64,000 nucleotides of DNA from Bacteroidia bacterium (GTDB lineage Bacteria; Bacteroidota; Bacteroidia; 2-12-FULL-35-15). The DNA lies in assembly GCA_020051175.1 (NCBI GenBank), contig JAGVJJ010000011.1, positions 144,257-208,256 on the forward strand. Reading direction: 5' to 3'. The position numbers and the translations under genes were made by a program. The notes below the pieces were generated by a model. That model had not been told where the DNA came from, did not search any database, and worked only from the letters and a program-made list of their open reading frames with translations. Position 1 is the stretch's first letter; each line of letters opens with the position of its first letter. Below are positions 17,283-27,600 of this stretch, piece after piece.

Positions 17283-20189
17283 ATGAAACGTAACTTTTAC
17301 TTTTTTTGTTTCATTTTTTTATTTTTTTTCAGCACAGCTCAAAGTTTTGCGCAGCTTTCTTTTAATAACGGGCTTTCTGCTACTCAGCTGGCTCAACTTC
17401 TGGCAGGTGCTGGCGTAAGTGTGAGCAATGCCACATTCAATTGTGCAGCCACAGCTATCGGTTCCTTTAATGGTACTTCAAGTCTCGGATTCTCAAATGG
17501 TATAATTCTCAGCAGCGGGGATATTTCCCTCGCCTCACCGAACAGCAATAGCGGCTCGGCAGGTAGCTGTAACAGTACCCCAGGTGAAGATGATTTAAAC
17601 TCATTAGCCGGTGCCACCACATACGATGCCTGTGCTTTGGAATTTGATGTTATACCACTTTGTGATACAATTAAGTTCAAATATGTTTTTGGGTCTGATG
17701 AATACCCTGAATATGTAAATTCCGGTTATAATGACGCGTTTGCTTTTTTTATAAATGGGCCTGGAATACCAACACCTCAGAACATTGCTAAACTGCCCGG
17801 CACAAGTACTTTTGTAACTATCGACAATGTAAATAGCGGATCCAATTCCCAATACTATGTGTCCAATTCAGGGACAACTCTTGAATATGATGGCCACACT
17901 GTTGTACTTACGGCTTTCTGTGTAGTTCAGTCCTGCCAGACATACCATATGAAAATTGTAATTGCAGATGCAGGTGACTGTGTGTTCGACTCTGGCGTAT
18001 TCCTTGAAGCCGGTAGCTTGCAATGTGGTGCCACTGTTGCGGCTACAGCCACCGTTCAGAATGCTGTGGAAGGATGCCAGGACGGAAGCTTTGAATTTTG
18101 CAGAACATCCTCAGTCCCCACTCCAACGGTCATTAATTATACCATTGGGGGCAATGCTGTTAACGGTACGGATTACAATACAATAGCCAACAGCGTAACT
18201 ATACCTGCCGGACAAACATGTGCTTCATTGCCAATCATCCCTGTTGATGATGGTGTAGCCAAACCAGGCGATAGCATCCTGATCATATATCAACCTGGCC
18301 CCTGCCCGGTTATGGATACTGTAGTAATTTATGTTACGGACAATATCCTGAACGCAGGCCCTGATAAAACCATTTGCTCAGGCAATACAACAACCACAAT
18401 AGGACCGGCACCCAGCACAGGAACAACCTATTCCTGGAGTCCGGCAACAGGTCTGAGCAATGCCACTATTGCGAACCCTACGATTACAGCAACAAATACC
18501 GGAACAAGCTCTGTTAATACAACGTATATCTTAACAGCTACAACGGGTGTATGCGCAGTTTCGGATACTGTTGTTGTAACCGTTGACCCGCTGGCAACTG
18601 CGGATGCCGGAACAGACCAGACTGTATGCGGTGGCTCTGTTCAGCTTACGGGTACAATTACAGGTGCACCGGGTGGTACCTGGACCGGAGGCGCTGGTAC
18701 TTTCAGTCCTTCAGATACGAGCCTGAATACTACCTACACCCCCACAACAGCAGAGATTAATTCCGGTACTATAACCCTTACACTTGCGGCTTCCGGCCAA
18801 TCAGGTTCCTGTCTTTCTTCAACGGACGATGTAGTTATTTCAATAAGTGTAACTTCTACTGCTAGTGCCGGACCGGACCAAACGGTTTGTGTTGGAAACA
18901 CAGCAATTCTTTCGGGGAGTTTTGGAGGAAATGCTACAGCCGGTTTGTGGACCGGGGGTACAGGAATATTTACACCGGATGCAAGCAGTCCGACAGCTAC
19001 CTATTTGCCAAGCACGGCAGAAAGCACGGCAGGCTCCGTAACCCTTACTTTTTCAGCTATTGATGCCAACAACACAAGTTGCCCTCCAGTTTCTGATCAG
19101 ATGACCATTACCATCAACCAGCAACCTACAGCCAATGCAGGGTCTGCTCAATATGTATGTTCAGGCGAAAGCATTACACTTGCAGGAACAATTGGGGGAA
19201 CTGCAACAAGTGGCACCTGGAGCGGTGGATCAGGTACATTTGCCCCTAACAATACTACATTGAATGCAGTTTATACACCTACAGCCTCAGAATATGCAGC
19301 CGGCTCAGTTATTTTAACCCTTACAACAGATGATCCTGCCGGCCCATGTACCTTTTCATCATCCAATGTAACCATGTATTTTTATGAAAATCCAGCCGTG
19401 GATTTTACAGCAGGCGTTTCAGCCGGATGCCCTATACATTGTACTGATTTTACAGATGCCAGTACCATTGGCGGAGGTGCAACTATTATTGCCTGGAACT
19501 GGGACTTCGGTGATGGAGGCGAGGGCTCTACGACACCAAACCCATCCAATTGTTTCTTAAACTCCGGTTATTATGACGTTGAATTAACTGTTACTTCGAG
19601 TGATGGATGTGTTTCATCGCTCACTAAAACGCAGCTTGTAGAAGTGTATGCTATACCCGAAGCAGAGTTCAGCTCAAGTCCTGCCCCCGCAACAGTTATT
19701 GAGCCGCTGATTTCTTTTACAAATGAGTCTTCCGCAGATGTAGTCAATTGGATTTGGGATTTCGGGGTGGATACCGCTGGTGCAAATACCGCCAATCCTG
19801 CGTTTGAATACCCAAGCGATACTGCCAACACCTACCTGGTTACATTAATTGTAAGCAATTCAGGCGGATGCTTTGATACGGTTCAGCACCAGGTAATTAT
19901 CGGACCTGCATTTACCTTTTACATTCCAAATGCATTTACGCCAAATGGCGATGGGAAAAACGATCTGTTCTTCGGCTCAGGAACCGGTATTGGTAAATAC
20001 GAGCTGAGGATTTTTGACCGATGGGGCAATATGGCCTTTAAAACAAAAGACATTACCGAAGGATGGGATGGAAAAGCCAATGACGGTAAACTTGCATCGC
20101 AGGTAGATGTATACGTGTGGAAAGTGGAGATTACTGACGTGCTGAATAAAAAACACAATTACATGGGCACCGTGACCATATCCAGATAA
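17283..20189 (+). CDS. Choice-of-anchor-L / Ig-like / PKD protein with type B T9SS C-terminal domain (paralog of the preceding gene)
   Basis: 968 aa; LSFNNGLSATQLAQLLAGAGVSVSNATFNC... YVFGSDEYPEYVNSGYNDAFAFFINGPG; FTFYIPNAFTPNGDGKNDLFFGSG...HNYMGTVTISR. Confidence 0.94.
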   Translation: MKRNFYFFCFIFLFFFSTAQSFAQLSFNNGLSATQLAQLLAGAGVSVSNATFNCAATAIGSFNGTSSLGFSNGIILSSGDISLASPNSNSGSAGSCNSTPGEDDLNSLAGATTYDACALEFDVIPLCDTIKFKYVFGSDEYPEYVNSGYNDAFAFFINGPGIPTPQNIAKLPGTSTFVTIDNVNSGSNSQYYVSNSGTTLEYDGHTVVLTAFCVVQSCQTYHMKIVIADAGDCVFDSGVFLEAGSLQCGATVAATATVQNAVEGCQDGSFEFCRTSSVPTPTVINYTIGGNAVNGTDYNTIANSVTIPAGQTCASLPIIPVDDGVAKPGDSILIIYQPGPCPVMDTVVIYVTDNILNAGPDKTICSGNTTTTIGPAPSTGTTYSWSPATGLSNATIANPTITATNTGTSSVNTTYILTATTGVCAVSDTVVVTVDPLATADAGTDQTVCGGSVQLTGTITGAPGGTWTGGAGTFSPSDTSLNTTYTPTTAEINSGTITLTLAASGQSGSCLSSTDDVVISISVTSTASAGPDQTVCVGNTAILSGSFGGNATAGLWTGGTGIFTPDASSPTATYLPSTAESTAGSVTLTFSAIDANNTSCPPVSDQMTITINQQPTANAGSAQYVCSGESITLAGTIGGTATSGTWSGGSGTFAPNNTTLNAVYTPTASEYAAGSVILTLTTDDPAGPCTFSSSNVTMYFYENPAVDFTAGVSAGCPIHCTDFTDASTIGGGATIIAWNWDFGDGGEGSTTPNPSNCFLNSGYYDVELTVTSSDGCVSSLTKTQLVEVYAIPEAEFSSSPAPATVIEPLISFTNESSADVVNWIWDFGVDTAGANTANPAFEYPSDTANTYLVTLIVSNSGGCFDTVQHQVIIGPAFTFYIPNAFTPNGDGKNDLFFGSGTGIGKYELRIFDRWGNMAFKTKDITEGWDGKANDGKLASQVDVYVWKVEITDVLNKKHNYMGTVTISR

Positions 20190-20341
20190 ACAAACTCTGC
20201 CTCTCTCAAAAAGACAGTGTAAGAACGATAATCTCCCCCATATATTATCTGACTTAAGCGGCCGGACAGCTACAATTACAACAAAAATGGTTTGTTAACT
20301 TCAGGAATGCACTGTAATTTTAGCAACAACAATTGCCTGCA

Positions 20342-23300
20342 ATGAAAAGAATACGACACATATTGTTATTCATCCTTTGTATCCTTATTCCTGTATTTTC
20401 ATTTTCGCAGGAAATTTGTACAAATGGCATAGATGATGATTCAGACGGAAAGATTGATTTAAATGATGCCGATTGTAATTGCAATACAGCAAATATCTCC
20501 CTAATCGCCAATCCTTCATTTGAAAGCAACAGCGGGTGCCCATCTGCATATAAACAATTCAATCTTGTATCTAACTGGGTATCGGGCAACGGTGAAGCCA
20601 TTGATTATTCGAACACCTGCGACTTCAGAAGGTTTACAGGTCTCCCTTTTCCTGATGGCAACGGGGCGGCAGGCAGCTTTTACCTGGAAGACCGCTTGCG
20701 CTATATAGGCCAGTGCTTACCAAGCCCACTGGTTTCAGGAACAAACTACTCATTGAATTTTGAAGTCAGCGCTTTATCCATTGACAATGCAGGTAATATG
20801 CTGGATGCAATGCCCGGTGGTTTATGTGGGTTTAATTACAACTCCATACCCTATCCTGTAACAATTGCATTATATGGTACAAGTAACTGCGCAGATCTGC
20901 CCTGGTCAGGAACCGGCAGCCCTATTGGCTCCGGAAGCTGGGTGTTGCTTGGGCAGGTTGTATATTCACCAGTAGATACATTATGGAACGATTTAATTAT
21001 CAGCTTTACACCTTCATCAAATATTGCAGCTATTGCAATTGGTCCACCCACCACGCAGATACCGGACTTTCCAATATTCAACCAGGGCGGTAACGGAAAT
21101 ATTGGTTGTTTTCCATACATACAATATGATAACTTTATCCTGAATCAACCTTCACAACTGGTGGATATTGAAATATCAAAAACCGGTGGATATTGTACGA
21201 ATGATTTGATTTTTACCGGTACATCAACGCTTCCCGGAGGTACGTGGCAATGGTATAAAAACGGGGTTGCGCTTTCAGGGGAAACAAATGCAACCCTCCA
21301 GGTTTCTACAAACAATTATGGAACAGGAAAATATACTGCAAGGTACCTGTTAAGCGGCAATTGCTATACTGAAGATTACATTTTGCAACTGCCAAACGGC
21401 ATCACCACAGAATTTGTAACAGGAGCCAGCTGTATGGAGAATATTGTAGCCTTCACGGATATGTCGTTTGCTGGTGGTTTTCAGATTGCATCATGGGACT
21501 GGAACTTTGGCGATGGCGGCACTTCAACAGAACAGGATCCTGTACATGTATATGCATCCAATTCAACCTACAATGTGCAATTGGTGATTACTACCAATGA
21601 AGGCTGCAAAGATACTGTTGTGCATCCGCAGGTAGTAAACAAACCAGCGCCAATGGTACTTTCCACATGCAGTTGCAATGGTCTAGGAATATCATTAATA
21701 CCCAACCATTCGTTCGAGGATCATTCCTGCTGCCCTACAAATTACAGTCAGCTCAATTGTGCAGACACCTGGGTTCAGGCATCAGCAGCTACATCTGATT
21801 ACTGGAATACCTGCGGAACAATTCAGATGGATTATAACCCTCCCCTTCCTCCACCTGATGGAGACGGCTTTGCCGGCTACATTCATTGGGGGACTGGATA
21901 TCAGGAATTTATAGGCGCTTGCCTGGTTGAACCAATGCTTGCCGGTCAAACCTATAATTTCACTTTTCAGATGGCGGGCCAGTCCAATGCAAACTTTGCA
22001 TTCTGGGGTGCAACCAATTGCAGTAGTCTGCCATTTTCAGGAACTGGCTGCCCTCAAGGTGTTGGCTCATGGGAAATACTTACGCAGCAAACAATTAACC
22101 TTACTCCGGGTTCGTGGCAAACCGTAAGTATGAGCCTTACCTTAACCCAGGATATATATGCGGTATTGCTTGGCCCGGATTGCAGCTCGGGGTCTGGTGG
22201 GATTGATTATTATTTCGTTGATAATTTAAAACTATCTTCCTCAATCCTTGCCCCTATTGACATTGAAGGTTCCTACTGTTCCAACGATGTTGTTCTGAAT
22301 TCAGGTGCTGCAAGTGATACATTTAACCTGCATTACCAGTGGTTCAAAGATGGAGTTGAACTTATAGGTGAAACCGACTCTGTTCTGCATGTTTCTGCAA
22401 ATGGCTACGGAATTGGCGATTACCAAATAATGGGTATTTACAGGGATGCGTGTGACGTAAGCCCTCCATTCCACGTGGATACAGCATACATCCAGTTTGA
22501 TACAGAACCATTTGTTTCCTGCCCGGGATTCCAGGATGGTGAAATACTTGTAAGCAATGTAAGTGGCGTTGGAGCTACCCCACCCTATGTTTTCCAGCTC
22601 AACAATGATCCACCAATTACAGACAGTACATTTAGTAATCTTTTTCCGGGCACATACACAATCAAAGTAATTGACACCAAGGGCTGCATAGACTCCGCAG
22701 TAGTAGTAGTTGACAGCTTCCCCGCACCTCAGGCGCAATTTACCTTTAATGATGTATGTTCAGGAGACAGTGTATTGTTTACCGATGCCTCAACTATTTC
22801 AACAGGTACAATCACTTCATGGCTGTGGAATTTTGGCGATGGAACGCCTGCATCAAGTTTAAAAAATCCGGGCCATCTGTATGCATCAGATGGCACATTC
22901 AATGTTTCCTTAATCCTTGAAAGCAATAATGGCTGTAAAGACACCCTCAGTAACAGTGTTATAGTTTATCCCAAGCCAACCGCAGCTTCCGGACCTGACC
23001 AAACCATATGCGATGGTTCAACAGCTACTCTGGCAGGCAGTATTGGCGGTTCTGCTACCAGCGCAACCTGGAGTGGTGGCAACGGAACATTTAACCCGGA
23101 TAATACAAGCCTGAATGCTGCATATTCCCCTTCAGCGTCTGAAATACAGGCAGGAACGGTACAGCTGGTTCTTACAACAAACGATCCGGCAGGACCTTGT
23201 TCAGCAGACCAGGACACCATGCAGATTGCAATTGACGCATTAGCAACCGTTGATGCCGGTCCTGATCAAATTATATGTATTGGTAATAGTGTATCATTGG

Positions 23301-24577
23301 CCGCAATATTAGGCGGTTCGGCTACAAATGGCACATGGAGCGGTGGCAATGGCACTTTTGTTCCTGACAATACCTCCCCTACGGCAGTGTATACCCCAAG
23401 CAATGCGGAGGCTGCAGCAGGTACTGTATCTTTAACTTACACAACAAACGATCCTGCAGGCCCCTGTACAAGTGTAAATGACATCATGACAATTACCATT
23501 AACCAGCTACCTACAGCCAATGCAGGCTCACCTCAATATGTTTGTTCAGGCTCAAGCATTACGCTTGCAGGTTCAATCGGAGGTACAGCCAGCAGTGCTA
23601 CATGGAGTGGCGGGGCCGGAACTTTTTCACCAGGCAATACAGCACTGAATGCAGTTTATACACCTACCGAAGCTGAGTATGCCGCGGATTCAGTCATTCT
23701 AACCCTTACAACAGATGATCCTGCAGGACCATGTACCTTCTCAACATCCACCGTTATCATGCATTTTTATAAGAATCCTGTAGTGGATTTTGCCGCAGTT
23801 GTTCCGCAGGGCTGTCCGGTTCATTGTACAGGGTTTACAAACAATTCATCTGTTGGAGGTGGCGACAATATTGTATCCTGGGACTGGGATTTTGGTGATG
23901 GAAGCACAGGGTCAACAGCACAGGCTCCAAACCATTGTTTTTCAGAACCGGGTTTTTATGACATTACACTAACTGCAACATCTAACCACAACTGCTCTTC
24001 CAGCCTGACTCTAAATCAGCATGTAGAGGTATTTAATGTTCCTGTTGCCGAATTTGTTCCAAGTCCGAACCCTGCAACAATACTTGACCCTAATATTGTC
24101 TTTAATAATCAATCGTCACAGGACGTAACATCCTGGTTCTGGGATTTTGGCGATGGCAATACACTATCACCAGACATTTCAAGCCCCGAACATGCTTATG
24201 CAGAGGGCATTTCAGCCACTTATACCGTTACACTTATGGTTTACAATATAAACAACTGCTCCGATACCACAAGCCATGATATTGTTATAAACCCCGAGTT
24301 TACTTTTTATATCCCTAATGCCTTTACACCCAATAATGATGGAATAAACGACTATTTCTTCGGTACCGGAATAGGCATTACTGCTTACGATTTGTGGATT
24401 TTTGACAGGTGGGGCAATATGTTGTTTCACTCCGAAGATCTGAACAAAGGCTGGGATGGTAAGGCAAACGGAGGAAAGGATGCCTCACAGATTGATGTAT
24501 TTGTCTGGAAAGTAGAGCTGACTGACATTTTCAATAAAGTGCATAATTATATTGGAACTGTTACTCTTGTGAGATAA
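20342..24577 (+). CDS. Large PKD/Ig-like protein with type B T9SS C-terminal domain
   Basis: Track ORF 20333 begins at TTG; the in-frame ATG at 20342 begins MKRIRHILLFILCILIPVFSFSQ (signal peptide). Contains AGPDQ repeats, four PKD domains (WNFGDG/WDFGDG) and C-terminus IPNAFTPNNDGINDYFFGTG...GTVTLVR. Confidence 0.92.
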   Translation: MKRIRHILLFILCILIPVFSFSQEICTNGIDDDSDGKIDLNDADCNCNTANISLIANPSFESNSGCPSAYKQFNLVSNWVSGNGEAIDYSNTCDFRRFTGLPFPDGNGAAGSFYLEDRLRYIGQCLPSPLVSGTNYSLNFEVSALSIDNAGNMLDAMPGGLCGFNYNSIPYPVTIALYGTSNCADLPWSGTGSPIGSGSWVLLGQVVYSPVDTLWNDLIISFTPSSNIAAIAIGPPTTQIPDFPIFNQGGNGNIGCFPYIQYDNFILNQPSQLVDIEISKTGGYCTNDLIFTGTSTLPGGTWQWYKNGVALSGETNATLQVSTNNYGTGKYTARYLLSGNCYTEDYILQLPNGITTEFVTGASCMENIVAFTDMSFAGGFQIASWDWNFGDGGTSTEQDPVHVYASNSTYNVQLVITTNEGCKDTVVHPQVVNKPAPMVLSTCSCNGLGISLIPNHSFEDHSCCPTNYSQLNCADTWVQASAATSDYWNTCGTIQMDYNPPLPPPDGDGFAGYIHWGTGYQEFIGACLVEPMLAGQTYNFTFQMAGQSNANFAFWGATNCSSLPFSGTGCPQGVGSWEILTQQTINLTPGSWQTVSMSLTLTQDIYAVLLGPDCSSGSGGIDYYFVDNLKLSSSILAPIDIEGSYCSNDVVLNSGAASDTFNLHYQWFKDGVELIGETDSVLHVSANGYGIGDYQIMGIYRDACDVSPPFHVDTAYIQFDTEPFVSCPGFQDGEILVSNVSGVGATPPYVFQLNNDPPITDSTFSNLFPGTYTIKVIDTKGCIDSAVVVVDSFPAPQAQFTFNDVCSGDSVLFTDASTISTGTITSWLWNFGDGTPASSLKNPGHLYASDGTFNVSLILESNNGCKDTLSNSVIVYPKPTAASGPDQTICDGSTATLAGSIGGSATSATWSGGNGTFNPDNTSLNAAYSPSASEIQAGTVQLVLTTNDPAGPCSADQDTMQIAIDALATVDAGPDQIICIGNSVSLAAILGGSATNGTWSGGNGTFVPDNTSPTAVYTPSNAEAAAGTVSLTYTTNDPAGPCTSVNDIMTITINQLPTANAGSPQYVCSGSSITLAGSIGGTASSATWSGGAGTFSPGNTALNAVYTPTEAEYAADSVILTLTTDDPAGPCTFSTSTVIMHFYKNPVVDFAAVVPQGCPVHCTGFTNNSSVGGGDNIVSWDWDFGDGSTGSTAQAPNHCFSEPGFYDITLTATSNHNCSSSLTLNQHVEVFNVPVAEFVPSPNPATILDPNIVFNNQSSQDVTSWFWDFGDGNTLSPDISSPEHAYAEGISATYTVTLMVYNINNCSDTTSHDIVINPEFTFYIPNAFTPNNDGINDYFFGTGIGITAYDLWIFDRWGNMLFHSEDLNKGWDGKANGGKDASQIDVFVWKVELTDIFNKVHNYIGTVTLVR

Positions 24578-24614
24578 TGGAAAAAAGAGTAAATTGTATC
24601 TTGTTTTATAACAA

Positions 24615-27600
24615 ATGAACAAAAGAATAATAATATTAAAAGCACATCTCATTTTATTGTCTGTAATGCTGTTTACGGGATTTGCCTTCTCACAGCGTCA
24701 GACAGCCAAAGTACCGTCAGGGTGGTTGGAAAAGAATCCGTTTGAGCAGAAAGTGTTTATTGAGAATAAAGGACAATTTGACCAACAGGCCGAAGACAAA
24801 AATTCCAAAGTATATTACAGTACCTGCCTGCAGGGAATAAAAATGCTGTTTACAGCAAATGGCCTGACATACAGGTATGATAAAAAAGAAATCCTGGCTG
24901 AGGAAGAAAAAAACGGGTTTGAAAAACTTTTCGGCAAACTTTCACTTACCAAGAATAAAAAAGCAGCTGAATACGAAAAAGAAAAAGCCATTAAAATAAC
25001 GCCTCAATACTTATCCGTTGAATGGGTTGGTTCATCTGCCACAGCGGAAATTGTTGCAGAAAATAAAGTCGATCATTATTACACCTATAATGGTAAAAAC
25101 AACAGCACGATAAAGGCTTCAGCTTTTAAAAAGCTTATTTATAAAAATATTTATCCGAATATTGACCTTGTATACACAATACCCCAGGATAGCTCAGGCA
25201 TTGAATACACATTCATTGTACATCCAGGCGGTGATCCCAGCCTGATACAAATGAAGCACAAAGGGGCTACGGATATTGCTCTTGATGCTGGCAACAAGCT
25301 CTTAATTACTTCCGCCTATGGACTGTTTACAGACCATGCTCCTGTTGCATTTTACGCAGACAATCATCAGCCAATTGATGTCTCGTTCATCCTTAACACC
25401 GGCAATACGGTTGGCATTGCTTTAAATACTTCAAAAAGCGAAAGAACAATTGTTATTGATCCCTGGACCACCACTCCCAACATGTCAGATGGAAAAGCAT
25501 TTGACATTAATTATGATGCGCAGGGCAACGTCTACGTATCAGGTGAAATGCAAAAAGTCGCTAAATTCAACAGCAGCGGTACGCTTCAATGGACTTACTC
25601 TTTAACAGCCAGCTGGTATTCAGATTTCGCTGTTGATGAAGTTACTTCTGAAATTTACATGTTTGACTGTCCTAACGGCAGTATCAACATTTACAAGCTC
25701 GACCCTACAGGAGTTGTAGCTGCCAACGGAACCAGTTCTACAAATGTAAATGAAGTATGGCGTGCGGAATTCGACAGGTGCAACAACCAAATCGTTGTTG
25801 GTTCTGGCAGCTACGTAGGAGGCGCGCAGGCATTTACAGTTGATAAAAATAATTTATCGAATGTGGTGCCAAAAAATGTATTCAATGAATCTGATCAATG
25901 CCATGATATTTCGTTGTTAGCTATAGACGATGATGGAACGGCCTGTTATTTCCTTGCTACAGAAAGTGCATGTGGTAATGCTGCCCTGCACAACAATGAA
26001 ATTGTAAAATGTCCGTTGCCTAATCTTGTACCATCTTCATTAAGCATTAACAGCGGCTTTACATTTTCTGAAGTGTTTTTTAATGTTTCGCATTATACAC
26101 CACCAGCTCTTGGTGGTACCTCACACGGATTCAACGGAATGAAGGTAAGAGGATGTTTTTTATATGGATATGATGGAAACACTATTAAAATATGGGATAA
26201 ACAAACAGGTACACTTTCGCAAACAGTAACAGTTGGAGGTGGGCTTTTTGATTCGGGCGGACTGGATGTGGATGCCTGCGGCAATATTTATGCGGGTAAT
26301 GGGAACACAATCAAAGTGTACGATGCGGCCTATAATTTAATTAACACGCTCAATGTAAGCAATACTATCTATGACCTTAAATTAGGCTTAAACAATGATA
26401 TTTATGCCTGCGGTGATGGTTTCGTTCAAAAAATTGATTTGAGTGGCCTTACCATACAGCTGCAAACCACCCTGGTTGATGCGGCTTGTAACGGTTGCAA
26501 TGGTAGCGCCACAGCAGAGCTTATCTGCAACAATGCTGCATCCTCTTTTTGTACGAAATATTTATGGTCAACCGGTGCAACAACACAAACCGTTACCAAT
26601 TTGTGTGCAGGAACCTATACGGTATCAGTAGATGCTGGATGCGGCACCTCTTATACTGACAGCATCACTATTTTAACGGGTACCCCACCATCTGTTACTG
26701 CATCCAATGATGATGACATTTGTGAAAATGAAACGGTTGCTCTTTCTGCCACAGGCGGCTTAACTTATAAATGGAGCCCGGGCAGCAGCCTGAACGACAG
26801 TACCAGCGCCACTCCCATGGCATCACCAACAGTTACCACTACCTATGTCGTAAGTGGTTATAACGCTGCCGGTTGTGCCGACAGAGATACAGTTACTATT
26901 ACAGTACATCCCAAGCCATTGTTAACAAAGACTGCAGTGGATATCACCTGTAACGGACTGTGCAATGGACAAACCATTGTTATTCCAACAGGTGGAACAG
27001 CACCTTACACTTATAGTTGGACCGGAGGCTGTACCAATGCATCCTGCAACAATTTATGTTCAGGCACTTATACAGTAACCGTTACAGATGCTATAGGGTG
27101 TAGCAACACAGCAGACACTTCCGTTTCCGAACCACCAGCACTTGTTTCATCACTTGTAAGTACCACACCGGCAAGCTGCAATGGGATATGTGACGGGGCT
27201 GCCAGCGTAACAGCATCGGGAGGAACAGCTGGTACAAACGGATACAATTATTCCTGGAACTCTGTGCCTGCACAAACCAATGCTACTGCAACCGGCCTGT
27301 GTGCAGGTACATACACCTGCACCATAACAGACGGCAATGCGTGCACCTCTACCGTTACTGCAACAATAACCGAACCCACGCCAGTTGTAATAAACCCATT
27401 TTCCCCCGTGATGTGTGTGAATACAAACACTACGCTAACAGCCGCGGCTACTGGAGGTAATGGAAACTACAGCTATAGTTGGGATGCCCCTTCAAACCCC
27501 GCATTTGCAACAACTGCGACTGTTACTTTAAACATCACCACCACCACTAGTTATACGGTTAATGCAGCCGATATGAACGGTTGTGCTGCCCCTCCTGTAA

